Notes: generated by a model from the letters alone, not told the origin. A stretch of 64,000 bases of DNA from an alpha proteobacterium AAP38 (GCA_001296005.1 LJHR01000009.1:124001-188000); one strand, 5' to 3'; numbered from the stretch's first letter, positions 47,584 through 59,371 are shown. Translations and numbers: made by a program.

Positions 47584-48081
47584 ATGCGCTTCAAGATGCT
47601 CAGCCTCGTCGCGGTTGCCGTTCTGGCCACTGCCTGCTCCTCCAAGCCGGAACAGACGGCTCAGGCCACCACCGGCGGCACCGTCGCCGCTCCGGCCGCT
47701 CCGGCCAAGCCCTCGGGCCCGGTCCCGGGTTCCGCCGAAGACTTCATTGTCAATGTCGGTGACCGCGTGTTCTTCGGTTTCGACAAGTTCGACCTGACCC
47801 CGGAAGCGACCGCTACCCTGGATCGTCAGGCCAACTGGCTGAAGACCTACAAGTCCGTGACCATCACCATCGAAGGTCACGCTGACGAGCGCGGCACCCG
47901 CGAATACAACCTGGCTCTGGGTGAGCGTCGCGCCAATTCGGTCAAGAACTACCTGACCGCCATGGGCGTCGAAGCTGCTCGCGTTCAGACCATCTCCTAC
48001 GGCAAGGAGCGTCCGCAGGTCGTTGGTTCCAACGAAGCCGCCTGGACGCAGAACCGCCGTGGCGTGACCGTGATCAACTGA
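47584..48081 (+). CDS. pal: Peptidoglycan-associated lipoprotein Pal
   Basis: The protein has 165 residues. The lipobox LATAC puts the lipidated cysteine at C18. An Ala/Pro linker leads to an OmpA C-terminal-like domain with VFFGFDKFDLTPEATATLDRQ, in part, and IEGHADERGTREYNLALGERRA, in part, which binds diaminopimelate of peptidoglycan. A gap of 153 bases from tolB suggests its own promoter; TAGGGGG precedes the ATG. A strong terminator follows. Confidence 0.97.
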   Translation: MRFKMLSLVAVAVLATACSSKPEQTAQATTGGTVAAPAAPAKPSGPVPGSAEDFIVNVGDRVFFGFDKFDLTPEATATLDRQANWLKTYKSVTITIEGHADERGTREYNLALGERRANSVKNYLTAMGVEAARVQTISYGKERPQVVGSNEAAWTQNRRGVTVIN

Positions 48082-48120
48082 TCCGGCACGACCGCCAAGG
48101 TCTAGGCGACAGCCTGAAGG

Positions 48121-48156
48121 AAACGCCGTCCGGGAAACCGGGCGGCGTTTTCTTTT
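48121..48156 (+). terminator. Rho-independent terminator of pal
   Basis: AAACGCCGTCCGG (48121-48133), loop GAAA, and CCGGGCGGCGTTT (48138-48150) pair with one G-T, followed by TCTTTT. It lies 39 bases after the pal stop. Confidence 0.85.
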
Positions 48157-48256
48157 GCACGCCTTATTACTGCCTTACCGCCTGTGGACACTTTCGCCGT
48201 GCGGGCCTTCGCGGTAGGGTCGCGCCCATCGCAATCCTCGCCAACCGTTGGTCCCG

Positions 48257-49198
48257 ATGATCCGACATCTGCGTTCCCAGAACCCGTATCCCCGCCGCCG
48301 CCTGACGCTGGCCGCCATCGCCGTCGCGGCGGTGTTGGGCACCTTGCCGGCTTCGGGCCAGTCCGACACGCGGGATATGGCGAACCGGCTGCAACGGCTG
48401 GAGAACGAGCTGCAGACGCTAAGCCGCGAGGTTTACCGTGGCGGCGCCCGCCCGCCCGCCAGCGGTGGGGCGACCCCTACGATGACCGGAAATGTCGCCG
48501 CCGACTTTGAGGTGCGCTTGCAGCGCCTGGAATCGGAGATGCAGACCCTGACGGGCCGTTATGAGGAAGCGGGCTTCCAGGTGGCACAGCTGCGCGAGCA
48601 GCTGGCCAAGATGCAGCAGGATATTGAATTCCGGCTGAGCCGTCTGGAACAGGGGCAGGGCGGTGGCTTGAGCGCCGGAGCCGCACCGTCGGCGGGCGAG
48701 GCGGTTCCTGCCGCAGAGCCGACAGCGCCCGCCGCCCATTCCACGGGCAAGCCTGCTGCTGCCAACAGCAACGCCGCACCGGCGGTGGGCGGGTTCAACC
48801 TGCCCAACGGGTCGGCGCAGGAACAGTACGACTTCGCCTTCAACCTGCTGCGTCAGGCCGAGTATGACAAGGCGGAGCTGGCCTTCACCCGCTTCATCGA
48901 GGCGAACAGCGCCAGCCCGCTGGCCAGCAATGCCCAGTATTGGCTGGGCGAATCCTTCTATGTGCGTGGCAAGTACAAGGAAGCGGCTGTTGCCTTTGCC
49001 GAGGGCTATCAGAAATATCCCAAGAGCACCAAGGCGCCGGACAGCCTGCTGAAGCTGTCACTTTCCCTTTCGGCCATGAAGGCGAATGAGGATGCCTGCG
49101 CCGCCCTGACGGAACTGAACCGGACCTATAAGGCGACGGCACCGCAGACCATCCTGCGCCGGGCTGAGGCGGAGAAGAACCGTCTGAAATGCAAGTAA
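48257..49198 (+). CDS. cpoB: Cell division coordinator CpoB (YbgF)
   Basis: The protein has 313 residues. It has a signal peptide (to about ASGQS, residue 36), a coiled coil (ANRLQRLENELQTLSREV and LQRLESEMQTLTGRY), an Ala/Pro linker and a C-terminal TPR part starting EQYDFAFNLLRQAEYDKAEL. It connects the Tol system to peptidoglycan synthesis at the septum. ATG 48257 is preferred over TTG 48248. It overlaps tilS by 10 bases. Confidence 0.93.
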   Translation: MIRHLRSQNPYPRRRLTLAAIAVAAVLGTLPASGQSDTRDMANRLQRLENELQTLSREVYRGGARPPASGGATPTMTGNVAADFEVRLQRLESEMQTLTGRYEEAGFQVAQLREQLAKMQQDIEFRLSRLEQGQGGGLSAGAAPSAGEAVPAAEPTAPAAHSTGKPAAANSNAAPAVGGFNLPNGSAQEQYDFAFNLLRQAEYDKAELAFTRFIEANSASPLASNAQYWLGESFYVRGKYKEAAVAFAEGYQKYPKSTKAPDSLLKLSLSLSAMKANEDACAALTELNRTYKATAPQTILRRAEAEKNRLKCK

Positions 49199-50502
49199 GC
49201 GGCCCCATCGGGCCGGTCACCTTCGACCGGCTGATGCAAGCCTTGGGGCCGTTCGAGTCGGCCCCCAATATTGCGGCAGGTGTTTCCGGCGGTGCCGACA
49301 GCATGGCACTGGCCCTGCTTCTGGCACCCTGGGTGGCTGCTCGGGGGGGCACACTTCTCACCCTCACCGTCGATCATGGGTTGCGCCCCGACAGCCGGTC
49401 TGAGGCCGAACAGGTTGCGGCCTGGATGGCGCAGCGGGGTATCCCCCACCGTATCCTGTCCTGGGATGGACCAAAGCCGGTGACGGGCGTTCAGGCCGGT
49501 GCCCGGCACGCTCGCTTGCGCCTTCTGGCTGATGCCGCGGCGGATGCGGGCATCTTGCATCTGGCCTTGGCCCATCATGCCGATGATCAGGCGGAAACCC
49601 ACCGGCTGCGCGCCGACCGGTCCAGTGGCCCGCAGGGTTTGGCGGGCATGCCCGCCATCCGGGAGATGGAGCGGGCGCGCCTGATCCGCCCGCTTCTGCC
49701 TGTCGCCAAGGACCGGTTGGTCGCAACATGCGTGGCGGCGGGCCAGACCTGGGTCGAAGATCCGTCCAACCGCAATCCTGCCTTTGCGCGCGCCCGGCTG
49801 CGCTTGTCGGAGTCGGTGGGGCAGGGCGACATGCAAGCAGTTGCCGCTGCTGCTGCCATCCGAGCCAGGGAGGATGCCGAAATAGCCCACCTGCTGGCGC
49901 TCTATGCCCGGTTTCAGCCCGAAGGCTGGGTGATCCTGGATCATGCGCTGTTCCAGCAGGAGAGGCGGATGGCCCAAGGTCTGGCCGCAACCCTGCTGCG
50001 CGCCGTTGGCGGGGCACCGTACCCGCCGGCACCTGCCGCCGTGGCCGATCTGGTGGCCGGGCTGCGTGCAGAGCCGGACAAGGGTCGCACGCTGGCCGGC
50101 TGTCAGCTCACCCCCATCACCGGCGGCTGGCGTCTGGTCCGGGAGACAAGGAACCTTCAAGGTCCCGTGGCGTTGCAGGGCGGCGGTCCCTCCGTGGTCT
50201 GGGATGGCCGATTCCGCCTTTGGTCCGAAGGGTTTGGGCAGTACACCGTCCGGGCCCTGGATGAGGCATTGTGGCGCAGGGCTGTTGCACAAAGTCCCCG
50301 TCTGGCCCGGTCCGATCTGCCTGCGGCAGTCCGCTGGACCCTGCCGGTTGTCACGGATGGGGATCGGCCATTGGCCATACCGCCAATGGCGTGGACGGCT
50401 CCCGACATCCCCGATCCGGGGGTGCATATGGTGCCATTAGTATCGGTTCCGGCAGTTCCCGCGCGGTTCGCTGTTGTCACCGCCATAGATGACATTATCT
50501 AA
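49189..50502 (+). CDS. tilS: tRNA(Ile)-lysidine synthase
   Basis: The protein has 437 residues. The PP-loop SGGADSMALA (about 33-42) and TLTVDHGLRPDSR are the TilS core; the C-terminal half is weakly conserved. It converts C34 of tRNA-Ile(CAU) to lysidine, so isoleucine AUA codons can be read. It is coupled to cpoB and followed by ftsH, the usual order. Confidence 0.94.
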   Translation: MQVSGPIGPVTFDRLMQALGPFESAPNIAAGVSGGADSMALALLLAPWVAARGGTLLTLTVDHGLRPDSRSEAEQVAAWMAQRGIPHRILSWDGPKPVTGVQAGARHARLRLLADAAADAGILHLALAHHADDQAETHRLRADRSSGPQGLAGMPAIREMERARLIRPLLPVAKDRLVATCVAAGQTWVEDPSNRNPAFARARLRLSESVGQGDMQAVAAAAAIRAREDAEIAHLLALYARFQPEGWVILDHALFQQERRMAQGLAATLLRAVGGAPYPPAPAAVADLVAGLRAEPDKGRTLAGCQLTPITGGWRLVRETRNLQGPVALQGGGPSVVWDGRFRLWSEGFGQYTVRALDEALWRRAVAQSPRLARSDLPAAVRWTLPVVTDGDRPLAIPPMAWTAPDIPDPGVHMVPLVSVPAVPARFAVVTAIDDII

Positions 50503-50557
50503 TGGAAGGAGTTCCCCCAGGCCCGCCTGGGGGTGCGGTCGATGAAAGGTCAGGGCT

Positions 50558-52489
<1,932 letters not shown>

Positions 52490-52516
52490 GCGGGCGGTTA
52501 TAGGTTGAGAGAGCAG

Positions 52517-52553
52517 ACCCCCGGCGTGATGAGCGTCGGGGGTTTGTTGTTTT
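52517..52553 (+). terminator. Rho-independent terminator of ftsH
   Basis: ACCCCCGGCG (52517-52526) pairs with CGTCGGGGGT (52534-52543) with one G-T, followed by TTGTTGTTTT. It lies 28 bases after the ftsH stop. Confidence 0.8.
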
Positions 52554-52588
52554 CGCAAGCGGTAGGTTTTCATCGGTTCGGAGGTTGC

Positions 52589-52725
52589 TCCCTCACCCTC
52601 CCAAGCCTGATGGCTTGGGCCCCTCCCTCTCCCGCAAGCGGGTGAGGGGCAAAACTTTTACCCTCGCCCACGAAAGTGGGAGAGGGAGGGGCCTGTCGGC
52701 GTCAGCCGATGGGAGGGTGAGGGAG
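52589..52725. repeat. 137-base intergenic palindromic repeat, copy 2
   Basis: It begins TCCCTCACCCTCCC and ends GGGAGGGTGAGGGA, with internal CCCTCCCTCTCCC and its complement GGGAGAGGGAGGG. It is an inverted relative of the copy at 24012-24150. It lies between ftsH and folP. Confidence 0.85.
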
Positions 52726-52769
52726 TGCCGACTGGACCGAAAAGCACCCCAAAATCAAGAGCCCGTCTC

Positions 52770-53759
52770 ATGCACCGCCCCCTGGCCATCCTCACCGGCC
52801 CCGCCGCCCTCACCGCCATTGCTGCCGGACAGGCCCGTCCACTGGCCGGCGGTCCGTTGGCCTTTACGCTGGTCGAGACGCCAGCCGGCCTCATCCCCGC
52901 CACCGCACTGCCCCCCGACCATCCCCTGACCGCTCCCCGCGCCCCCTGGGCCGGTTTCGACCTGTCGCGGCCTGTCATCATGGGTATCGTCAATGTCACG
53001 CCCGACAGCTTCTCCGACGGTGGTGACCATGCCCAGGCGGACGCCGCCATCGCCCATGGCCGCCGGCTGCTGGCCGAGGGAGCTGATATCCTGGATATCG
53101 GTGGCGAGTCGACCCGGCCAGGTGCGGAGCCGGTGCCGGTGGAGACGGAGATTGCGCGGGTGGTGCCCGTCATCCGGGCGCTGGCGGAGGAAGGGGCCGT
53201 GATCTCCATCGATACCCGCCACGCCGCCGTGATGAAAGCAGCGGCAATGGCGGGCGCGCGGATCATCAATGATGTCACGGCCCTTACCGGCGACCCGGAC
53301 AGCCTGTCGGTGGCGGCAGCAACGGGCCTTCCCGTCGTCCTGATGCATATTCAGGGGGAGCCGCAGACCATGCAGGTGGCCCCCTGCTATGGTGATGTCA
53401 CGGCAGAGGTGTTCGACTGGCTGTCCGCCCGCATCGGCGCAGCAGTGGCGGCGGGGATCGCGCGCGACAGGATCACCATCGACCCCGGCATCGGATTCGG
53501 CAAGGATCTGGGCCATAACGTCGATCTTCTGGCCCGCACCGCCGCCCTGCACGGGCTGGGCTGCCCCCTCCTGATCGGGGTCAGCCGCAAACGCTTCATC
53601 GCTTCCCTGTCAAAAGGGGAGGCGCCCAAGGACCGGGTGGCTGGCTCCATCGCCACGGCGCTGCATACGCTGGGGCAGGGTGCGCATATCCTGCGCGTGC
53701 ATGACGTGGCCGCAACGGTGCAGGCGGTCGCCGTGTGGCAGGCCCTGCAATCGGCGTGA
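52770..53759 (+). CDS. folP: Dihydropteroate synthase
   Basis: The protein has 329 residues. An N-terminal extension of about 70 residues precedes the TIM barrel: IMGIVNVTPDSFSDGG, then LDIGGESTRPGA, INDVTAL and LIGVSRKRF, all diagnostic. It joins para-aminobenzoate to dihydropterin pyrophosphate and is the sulfonamide target. ATG 52770 is used. It is 61 bases before glmM. Confidence 0.96.
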   Translation: MHRPLAILTGPAALTAIAAGQARPLAGGPLAFTLVETPAGLIPATALPPDHPLTAPRAPWAGFDLSRPVIMGIVNVTPDSFSDGGDHAQADAAIAHGRRLLAEGADILDIGGESTRPGAEPVPVETEIARVVPVIRALAEEGAVISIDTRHAAVMKAAAMAGARIINDVTALTGDPDSLSVAAATGLPVVLMHIQGEPQTMQVAPCYGDVTAEVFDWLSARIGAAVAAGIARDRITIDPGIGFGKDLGHNVDLLARTAALHGLGCPLLIGVSRKRFIASLSKGEAPKDRVAGSIATALHTLGQGAHILRVHDVAATVQAVAVWQALQSA

Positions 53760-53820
53760 TATAGGTTGCGTAACATTCCGATCCACCGGCCCTCCTGCCG
53801 GCATTCCTGGGAACTGACAC

Positions 53821-55191
53821 ATGTCGCGTAAATTGTTCGGCACGGATGGCATCCGCGGTACCGCCAATACCGAGCCGATGACGGCGGAGACGGCGCTGAA
53901 GGCCGCCATGGCTGCCGCTCTGCATTTCCGGCGCGGGGATCATCGCCACACGGTGGTGATCGCCAAGGATACGCGCCTGTCGGGCTATATGCTGGAACCG
54001 GCCCTGACGGCGGGTTTCATCTCCATGGGCATGGATGTCATCCTGGTGGGTCCGCTGCCCACGCCGGCGGTGGCCATGCTGACCCGGTCCATGCGCGCCG
54101 ATCTGGGCGTCATGCTGTCGGCCAGCCATAACCCGTTCCAGGATAATGGCATCAAGCTGTTCGGCCCCGATGGCTACAAACTGTCGGACGAGTTCGAGGC
54201 GGAGATTGAGGCGCGCATGGCGCTGCCTTTCGCGCCCGATCTGGCCGGCCCGCGCGACCTGGGCCGGGCGCAGCGCATGGAAGACGCCTTTGGCCGCTAT
54301 ATCGAAGTGGTCAAGAGCAGCTTCCCGCGGGGCCTTCGTCTGGACGGTATGAAGATCGTCATCGATTGCGCCCATGGCGCCGCCTACAAGGTGGCGCCGC
54401 GCGTGCTGTATGAACTGGGGGCGGAGGTGGTCACCCTGTTCAACCAGCCCAACGGTTTCAACATCAATGACAAATGTGGTGCCACCAGCCCCGCCGCCAT
54501 GCGCGCCGCCGTGGTGGAGCATAAGGCAGATCTGGGTATCGCCCTGGATGGCGACGCCGACCGCCTGATCCTGGCGGATGAGACAGGTACGCAGATCGAC
54601 GGCGACCAGATCATGGCCCTGATCGGCCAGAGCTGGGCCGAGAGCGGGCGGCTGCGCGGTGGTGGTGTGGTCGCCACCGTCATGTCCAATATGGGCATGG
54701 AACTGCACCTGAAAAAACTGGGCCTGACCCTGGCGCGCACATCGGTGGGCGACCGCTATGTCGTGGAACATATGCGCGAGCATGGCTTCAATGTCGGCGG
54801 TGAACAGTCGGGCCATGTCGTCCTGTCGGACTTCGCCACCACAGGTGATGGCTTGCTGGCGGCGTTGCAGGTGCTGGCCTGCATCCGGCAATCGGGGCGG
54901 CCCGCGTCCGATGTGCTGCGCGTGTTCCAGCCACTGCCGCAGCTGCTGAAGAATGTCCGCTACGATGCCAGCACTGGCATCCGCCCCCTGGACGCCGACA
55001 GCGTGCAGGCCGCCATCAAGGCGGGTGAGGAAAAGCTGGCAGGCGTTGGCCGTGTCCTGATCCGCAAATCGGGCACCGAACCCCTGATCCGCGTCATGGC
55101 GGAAGGGGAGGATGATGCCCTGGTGACCCGCGTTGTCGATGATATCTGCGACGCGGTGCGACAGGTGACCCAGGCCGTGGCGGCGGAGTGA
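53821..55191 (+). CDS. glmM: Phosphoglucosamine mutase
   Basis: The protein has 456 residues. It begins [16 protein letters not shown]. The phosphorylated serine is S102 in [20 protein letters not shown] is the metal loop and GEQSGHV the sugar loop. It makes glucosamine 1-phosphate for UDP-GlcNAc, feeding peptidoglycan and LPS. thiD starts at or just after its stop. Confidence 0.97.
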   Translation: MSRKLFGTDGIRGTANTEPMTAETALKAAMAAALHFRRGDHRHTVVIAKDTRLSGYMLEPALTAGFISMGMDVILVGPLPTPAVAMLTRSMRADLGVMLSASHNPFQDNGIKLFGPDGYKLSDEFEAEIEARMALPFAPDLAGPRDLGRAQRMEDAFGRYIEVVKSSFPRGLRLDGMKIVIDCAHGAAYKVAPRVLYELGAEVVTLFNQPNGFNINDKCGATSPAAMRAAVVEHKADLGIALDGDADRLILADETGTQIDGDQIMALIGQSWAESGRLRGGGVVATVMSNMGMELHLKKLGLTLARTSVGDRYVVEHMREHGFNVGGEQSGHVVLSDFATTGDGLLAALQVLACIRQSGRPASDVLRVFQPLPQLLKNVRYDASTGIRPLDADSVQAAIKAGEEKLAGVGRVLIRKSGTEPLIRVMAEGEDDALVTRVVDDICDAVRQVTQAVAAE

Positions 55192-55196
55192 AGAAG

Positions 55197-55997
55197 ATGC
55201 GCGGACGCGTTCTGATCATTGCCGGGTCGGATTCGGGCGGTGGGGCCGGTATCCAGGCCGATATCAAGACGGTGACGGCGCTCAATGGCTATGCCATGAC
55301 GGCGATCACGGCCCTGACGGCGCAGGACACCAACGGCGTCCATGGCGTTCTGCCCGTGCCCATTGATTTCCTGGTACAGCAGATGCGCCTGGTCCTGGCC
55401 GATATCGGGGCCGATGCCGTGAAGATCGGCATGCTGGCGACGGCAGATATCATCAATGCCGTGGCCGATACGCTGGCCCATGCGGCGCCCGGCGTGGCCC
55501 TTGTCGCGGACCCGGTGATGGTCGCCAAGGGCGGGCACCGGTTGCTGGATGAAAGCGCCACCGGTGCCCTGATCCGCCGCCTGCTGCCACTGGCCGCCAT
55601 TGTCACGCCCAATGTGCCGGAGGCCGAGGCCATGACCGGCATCGACATCCGCACCGTCGATGACATGCGCCGCGCCGGGCATGCGTTGCTGAACTATGGC
55701 GCCAAGGCCGTGTTGATGAAGGGCGGGCATATGGACGGGCCGGTCCTGACCGACCTTCTGGTTACCCGTGATGGGGAGCAGGCCTTCACCGGCGAACGGG
55801 TGGAAACGCGGCATACGCACGGTACAGGCTGTACCCTGTCTTCCGCCATCGCCACGGGTCTGGCACAGGGCCTGTCGGTGGCGGATGCCGTGGCCCGCGC
55901 CCGCCGCTATGTCGATATTGCCATCCGTACCGCGCCGGGCTTCGGCCATGGTCACGGCCCCCTGAACCATGCCCATACCGTTGGGGATTTCGCATGA
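55197..55997 (+). CDS. thiD: Hydroxymethylpyrimidine (phosphate) kinase
   Basis: The protein has 266 residues. GSDSGGGAGIQADIKTVTAL and DPVMVAKGGHRLL are the ThiD motifs, and GTGCTLSSAIATGLA is the ATP-site anion hole with a catalytic aspartate replaced or adjacent in the usual GTGDT position; here Cys follows GTG, as ThiD proteins have GTGCT. It phosphorylates HMP for thiamine. ATG 55197 has GGAG eight bases upstream; GTG 55188, overlapping glmM, is the alternative. Confidence 0.94.
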   Translation: MRGRVLIIAGSDSGGGAGIQADIKTVTALNGYAMTAITALTAQDTNGVHGVLPVPIDFLVQQMRLVLADIGADAVKIGMLATADIINAVADTLAHAAPGVALVADPVMVAKGGHRLLDESATGALIRRLLPLAAIVTPNVPEAEAMTGIDIRTVDDMRRAGHALLNYGAKAVLMKGGHMDGPVLTDLLVTRDGEQAFTGERVETRHTHGTGCTLSSAIATGLAQGLSVADAVARARRYVDIAIRTAPGFGHGHGPLNHAHTVGDFA

Positions 55998-56428
55998 GCG
56001 GCTTTGATCCCAAGCTTCTGAGCGCGTATCAGCAGACCAGCTACGTCGCGCTGGACGGCAAGCGCACCGCCACGGCCCGCATCATGGCGGACGGCAAGGA
56101 GGTCGACAGCCTGCTGGAAAATCGCGGGGCGGCGGAAATCGTGTTCGTCACCGCCTGGAACCCGAAAAGCAAGCAGGCCGCCCAGGCCGCCAATGACGCC
56201 GCCCATGCCCGCCTGATCGACATCCTGGAGGATGAGGATCTGGATTATCTGCCAGCGGAACTGCGCCCCGCGACCAAGGATTGGCCGGTGGAGAAGGGTG
56301 TGGCGATCTTCGATCTGGCCCCGTTCGATGCGCTGCAACTGGCGGAAATGCTGGGCCAATATGCCATCGTCTGGCAGGGGCAGGGGCAGCCCGCACAATT
56401 GCTGTTCACCCGGCTGGCGCTGGGGTAA
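55994..56428 (+). CDS. DUF3293 protein
   Basis: The protein has 144 residues. EIVFVTAWNPKSKQAAQAAND is the DUF3293 signature (FVTAWNP.S), given in part; the C-terminus has AEMLGQYAIVWQGQGQPAQLLF. The function is unknown. The ATG overlaps the thiD stop by four bases, so it is co-transcribed with folP-glmM-thiD. Confidence 0.88.
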   Translation: MSGFDPKLLSAYQQTSYVALDGKRTATARIMADGKEVDSLLENRGAAEIVFVTAWNPKSKQAAQAANDAAHARLIDILEDEDLDYLPAELRPATKDWPVEKGVAIFDLAPFDALQLAEMLGQYAIVWQGQGQPAQLLFTRLALG

Positions 56429-56437
56429 GGGCGCGCA

Positions 56438-56468
56438 CAGGGCCGGCATTGCTGACTTTCCGGCCCTG
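56438..56468. terminator. Hairpin after the DUF3293 gene
   Basis: CAGGGCCGG (56438-56446) and CCGGCCCTG (56460-56468) form a perfect nine-base stem with a 13-base loop, ten bases after the stop. The following bases are only moderately T-rich. The further 200 bases to the TonB receptor stop hold no gene I can support, but see the structured segment in the findings. Confidence 0.65.
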
Positions 56469-56669
56469 CTCTGCTACTGTCTTTCCATAAACGCCACACC
56501 TGTGTCTTGCCGCTGCTGAAGCAGCCGGTTGTCGCGCATCAAAAGGCGGCACCGGTGAAACGCAGGTGTGTTTTCTGTTTCATCCTGTTGCACGGGGGGC
56601 GGGTCCGGCGGATCGGAGCGACCCTGTCTTCATCTCTGAATGCAGGGCACCCCTTCACCGCCGGATCGC

Positions 56670-58736
56670 TCAGAACTCCGCCTTCAGGCCGGCATAGAGC
56701 GAACGCCCTTCACCGGGATAATAGACATTGAGGTTGGCACCCGTCGCCCGCGCATTGGCGATGGTGCTGATGGACGAGATATAGCGGGTCTTGAAGATGT
56801 TCCGCGCCTCGGCATAGACGCGCAGACCCTTGGCCAGCTGCACGCTGCCATTGACGGACCAGATGTCATAGCCGGGGGCCTTCAGGCTGTTGGCATAGTC
56901 GATCCAGGCCCCATCGGGTGCCCATTCAACATTGGCCCCGACCTGCCAGGTATCGCCATCCTTGATGATCAGGCCGCCCTGATAGAGGTGACGCGGCGCG
57001 CCGGCCAGATCATTGCCACCGAACTGCGCGTCACCGTCAAAGTAGAAATCGTTCAGCATGTAGGTCTGGCTGAACACCACGCTGCCGGCGCCCGACGCGA
57101 ACAGCTTGTCCGCGATGGTCACGTCCAGCCCGGCCTCGATCCCCTGATGGATGGTCTTGTCGGCATTGAAGGTACCGGCGGGGATGGTGGGATTGACGGT
57201 GAATTGCAGATACTCACCCTGCAGCCAGGACCGGTACAGACCGATATCCCAGGTGAAGATGCCCGACTGCCCACGTGTTCCGACCTCCGCCGTCCAGGCC
57301 TTCTGCGACGCCAGCGGCACAAAGCGCGGCACCGGCGCCTGCACCAGTTCGGAGAAGGTGGGCGCCTCCTCCGCGCGGGAGACATTGGCATAAAGCTGGG
57401 TGCCGCCATCTAGCTGATAAAGCAGGCCCAGCTTGGGGTTCAGGGCATGGAAGCTCTTGTCGGCGTCCTGGGTGGCGTTCAGGTTGTTATCCAGCTCCCG
57501 CTTGGCCGCCATCCATTGCAGGCCGGCGACCAGGGTCAGGTCCGGCGTCAGCGAGGTGCGGCTTTCCGCGTAGGCTTCGGCCTGTTGGGCATACTGGTCG
57601 CCATCGGCGGTCTTTGCCCCCCGGCTGCCGCGTACATTCACATATTGAAGCGCGTTGACATGGCCGTAGCGGCCCTGCAGCCCCACCACCAGCTCGTGCC
57701 GCAAGCCGCCGATCTGGCCGACATCGGTATAGCGGATGAAGCTTCCAACATCCTGGCTGTCCTGGTCCACCACCTGGAAGATCGGGTGGAACAGCGACTT
57801 CACATTCAGGAAGCCGCCCACATCCAGCTGCGCCTCATCTCCTAGAAGGATGCTGGTCCGGTTGGACAGGCGGACGGAGTTGATGTCGCGGGCATAGTCA
57901 TTCTGGTTATTGATGGCCGGGGCCAGACGCGGGGTATCCAGGGCCGACGCGCGGCTGACCGTGCCGGGCACTTCCTGCTGGATATGGTTGGCGGACAGGT
58001 AGAAGCGGGTTTCGGCGCTGTTGGTCAGTTTGATGCCGACATTGCCGGCCAGCCGCGCTGTCTGCTGTGCCGTCTGCTGGCGATAGCCGTCAGACCGGAT
58101 GCCATTGACGCTGACATAGCCGTCCAGCGTCTCACCGACGGCGGACGCCGTTCCGGCCAGGCGGATGGTGCCGAAGCTGCCGCCATCGATGGCGATACTG
58201 TTGGCACTGCTGGCCGTGCGGCCCGTGGGAGTAACGACATTGATGGCCCCACCCAGGCTGGCGGCACCGTAACGCAGGGCATTGCCGCCCTTGAACACCT
58301 CAACATAGCGGGCCTGACGGGGGTCGATCTCTTGGAAATCGGTGCTGCCGTCGGCCAGATTGACTGGGACCCCGTCGATCAGCAGCGACAGGCCGCGCAT
58401 ATGGAAACTGCGTGACAATCCGGAACCCCGGATGGAGATGCGCACTTCCTCGGCAAAGCGTTGCTGGGCATAGACGCCGGGCGTGCCGGACAGCATGTCC
58501 TTCAGGTTCAGGGCATACTTGTCACGAAACTCCTCCGCCGTGACCAGATCGACGCCGCCGGCGACCTTATTGATCTGTTTGCGGGCTTCGTCAACGGACG
58601 GGGCGGTGGCGCTGCCCTGACGCTGGCCGATCACTTCCACCACGCTGGCGGGGTCGGCGGCCATCTCGGCAGCGGCGGGCAGGGACAGGCACAGGGCGGG
58701 CAGGCAGGCGCCGGCCAGCAGGAACGAACGCGACAT
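56670..58736 (-). CDS. TonB-dependent outer-membrane receptor
   Basis: The protein has 688 residues. A signal peptide (to about AAA, residue 22) is followed by a TonB-box-like VVEVIGQ, a plug (LKDMLSGTPGVYAQQRF; IRGSGLSRSFHMRGLSLLIDGVP; GAASLGGAINVVTPT) and a 22-strand-type barrel ending in the usual aromatic KAEF. It takes up a siderophore, vitamin or metal complex. An adjacent upstream DUF2946 gene, often found with copper genes, makes a copper chelate a reasonable guess. Confidence 0.93.
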   Translation of the reverse strand: MSRSFLLAGACLPALCLSLPAAAEMAADPASVVEVIGQRQGSATAPSVDEARKQINKVAGGVDLVTAEEFRDKYALNLKDMLSGTPGVYAQQRFAEEVRISIRGSGLSRSFHMRGLSLLIDGVPVNLADGSTDFQEIDPRQARYVEVFKGGNALRYGAASLGGAINVVTPTGRTASSANSIAIDGGSFGTIRLAGTASAVGETLDGYVSVNGIRSDGYRQQTAQQTARLAGNVGIKLTNSAETRFYLSANHIQQEVPGTVSRASALDTPRLAPAINNQNDYARDINSVRLSNRTSILLGDEAQLDVGGFLNVKSLFHPIFQVVDQDSQDVGSFIRYTDVGQIGGLRHELVVGLQGRYGHVNALQYVNVRGSRGAKTADGDQYAQQAEAYAESRTSLTPDLTLVAGLQWMAAKRELDNNLNATQDADKSFHALNPKLGLLYQLDGGTQLYANVSRAEEAPTFSELVQAPVPRFVPLASQKAWTAEVGTRGQSGIFTWDIGLYRSWLQGEYLQFTVNPTIPAGTFNADKTIHQGIEAGLDVTIADKLFASGAGSVVFSQTYMLNDFYFDGDAQFGGNDLAGAPRHLYQGGLIIKDGDTWQVGANVEWAPDGAWIDYANSLKAPGYDIWSVNGSVQLAKGLRVYAEARNIFKTRYISSISTIANARATGANLNVYYPGEGRSLYAGLKAEF

Positions 58737-58836
58737 CGGGAAACTTCCTTCATCATCGGCCCGGCGCCGCTCATGGGATGGCCAGGCGCAAATCTTCTGG
58801 GGCCGCGACGGGCGCGACCGGTTCAGGATTTGGCGA

Positions 58837-59274
58837 TCAGATGAAGGCGGGTGGGGCGCGGGGCGGGGTATCGCCCGGAAGGCGCAGATAGGCCGGCCAT
58901 TGCGTGCAGCCGGGTGAGGGGCGCCACAGGATGGTCTGCCGGGGCCAGAGCGGCACCAGCAGCGACAAGGCCAGCAGCAACGGCACCGGCAGCGCTGCCA
59001 GCAGGGCGAACAGGCAGGGGACGTCGCTGGGCGCCGGCATATCGCTTGTCTTCACCGGCTTGCCGTCAGCATCCAGCAGCAGCGTTACATCCTGTACAGC
59101 ACCCGTACAGATGACCAGCGGCAGGCCGCCCTCGCCCAAGGCCGACAGGTCGGGCATATAGCCAGGGGGCAGCATGGCCCGCAGCAGCAGGGCGCAGAAC
59201 AGGGTCCAGGCGGCCATTGTCCGCCCGATACGACCGATGCCCTGTATGGCTGATTGTAAATCCCATCCCCACAT
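58837..59274 (-). CDS. DUF2946-like small membrane protein
   Basis: The protein has 145 residues. An N-terminal helix (WTLFCALLLRAMLPPGYMPD) is the DUF2946 opening. LVICTG and SDVPCLFALLAALP hold the conserved Cys region, and another hydrophobic segment follows. Homologues are often next to copper-responsive genes. ATG 59274 is given, but ATG 59217 starts directly at the helix and is equally possible. It precedes the TonB receptor by 100 bases on the same strand. Confidence 0.75.
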   Translation of the reverse strand: MWGWDLQSAIQGIGRIGRTMAAWTLFCALLLRAMLPPGYMPDLSALGEGGLPLVICTGAVQDVTLLLDADGKPVKTSDMPAPSDVPCLFALLAALPVPLLLALSLLVPLWPRQTILWRPSPGCTQWPAYLRLPGDTPPRAPPAFI

Positions 59275-59371
59275 GCGCGCTGAAATGCGCGCAGGCGGGC
59301 CTTCTGTCAAGGCATGTGGCCTGCGACGCGACAGCACGCTATGACAGAGCGGCGAAGGACGGAGCGGGCGA

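Noticed and set aside
56521-56570. Cobalamin riboswitch
   Set aside because: Only fragments (AAAAGG, CCGGTGAAAC) match; the B12 box and the following P-elements are absent, and no B12 gene follows on that strand.
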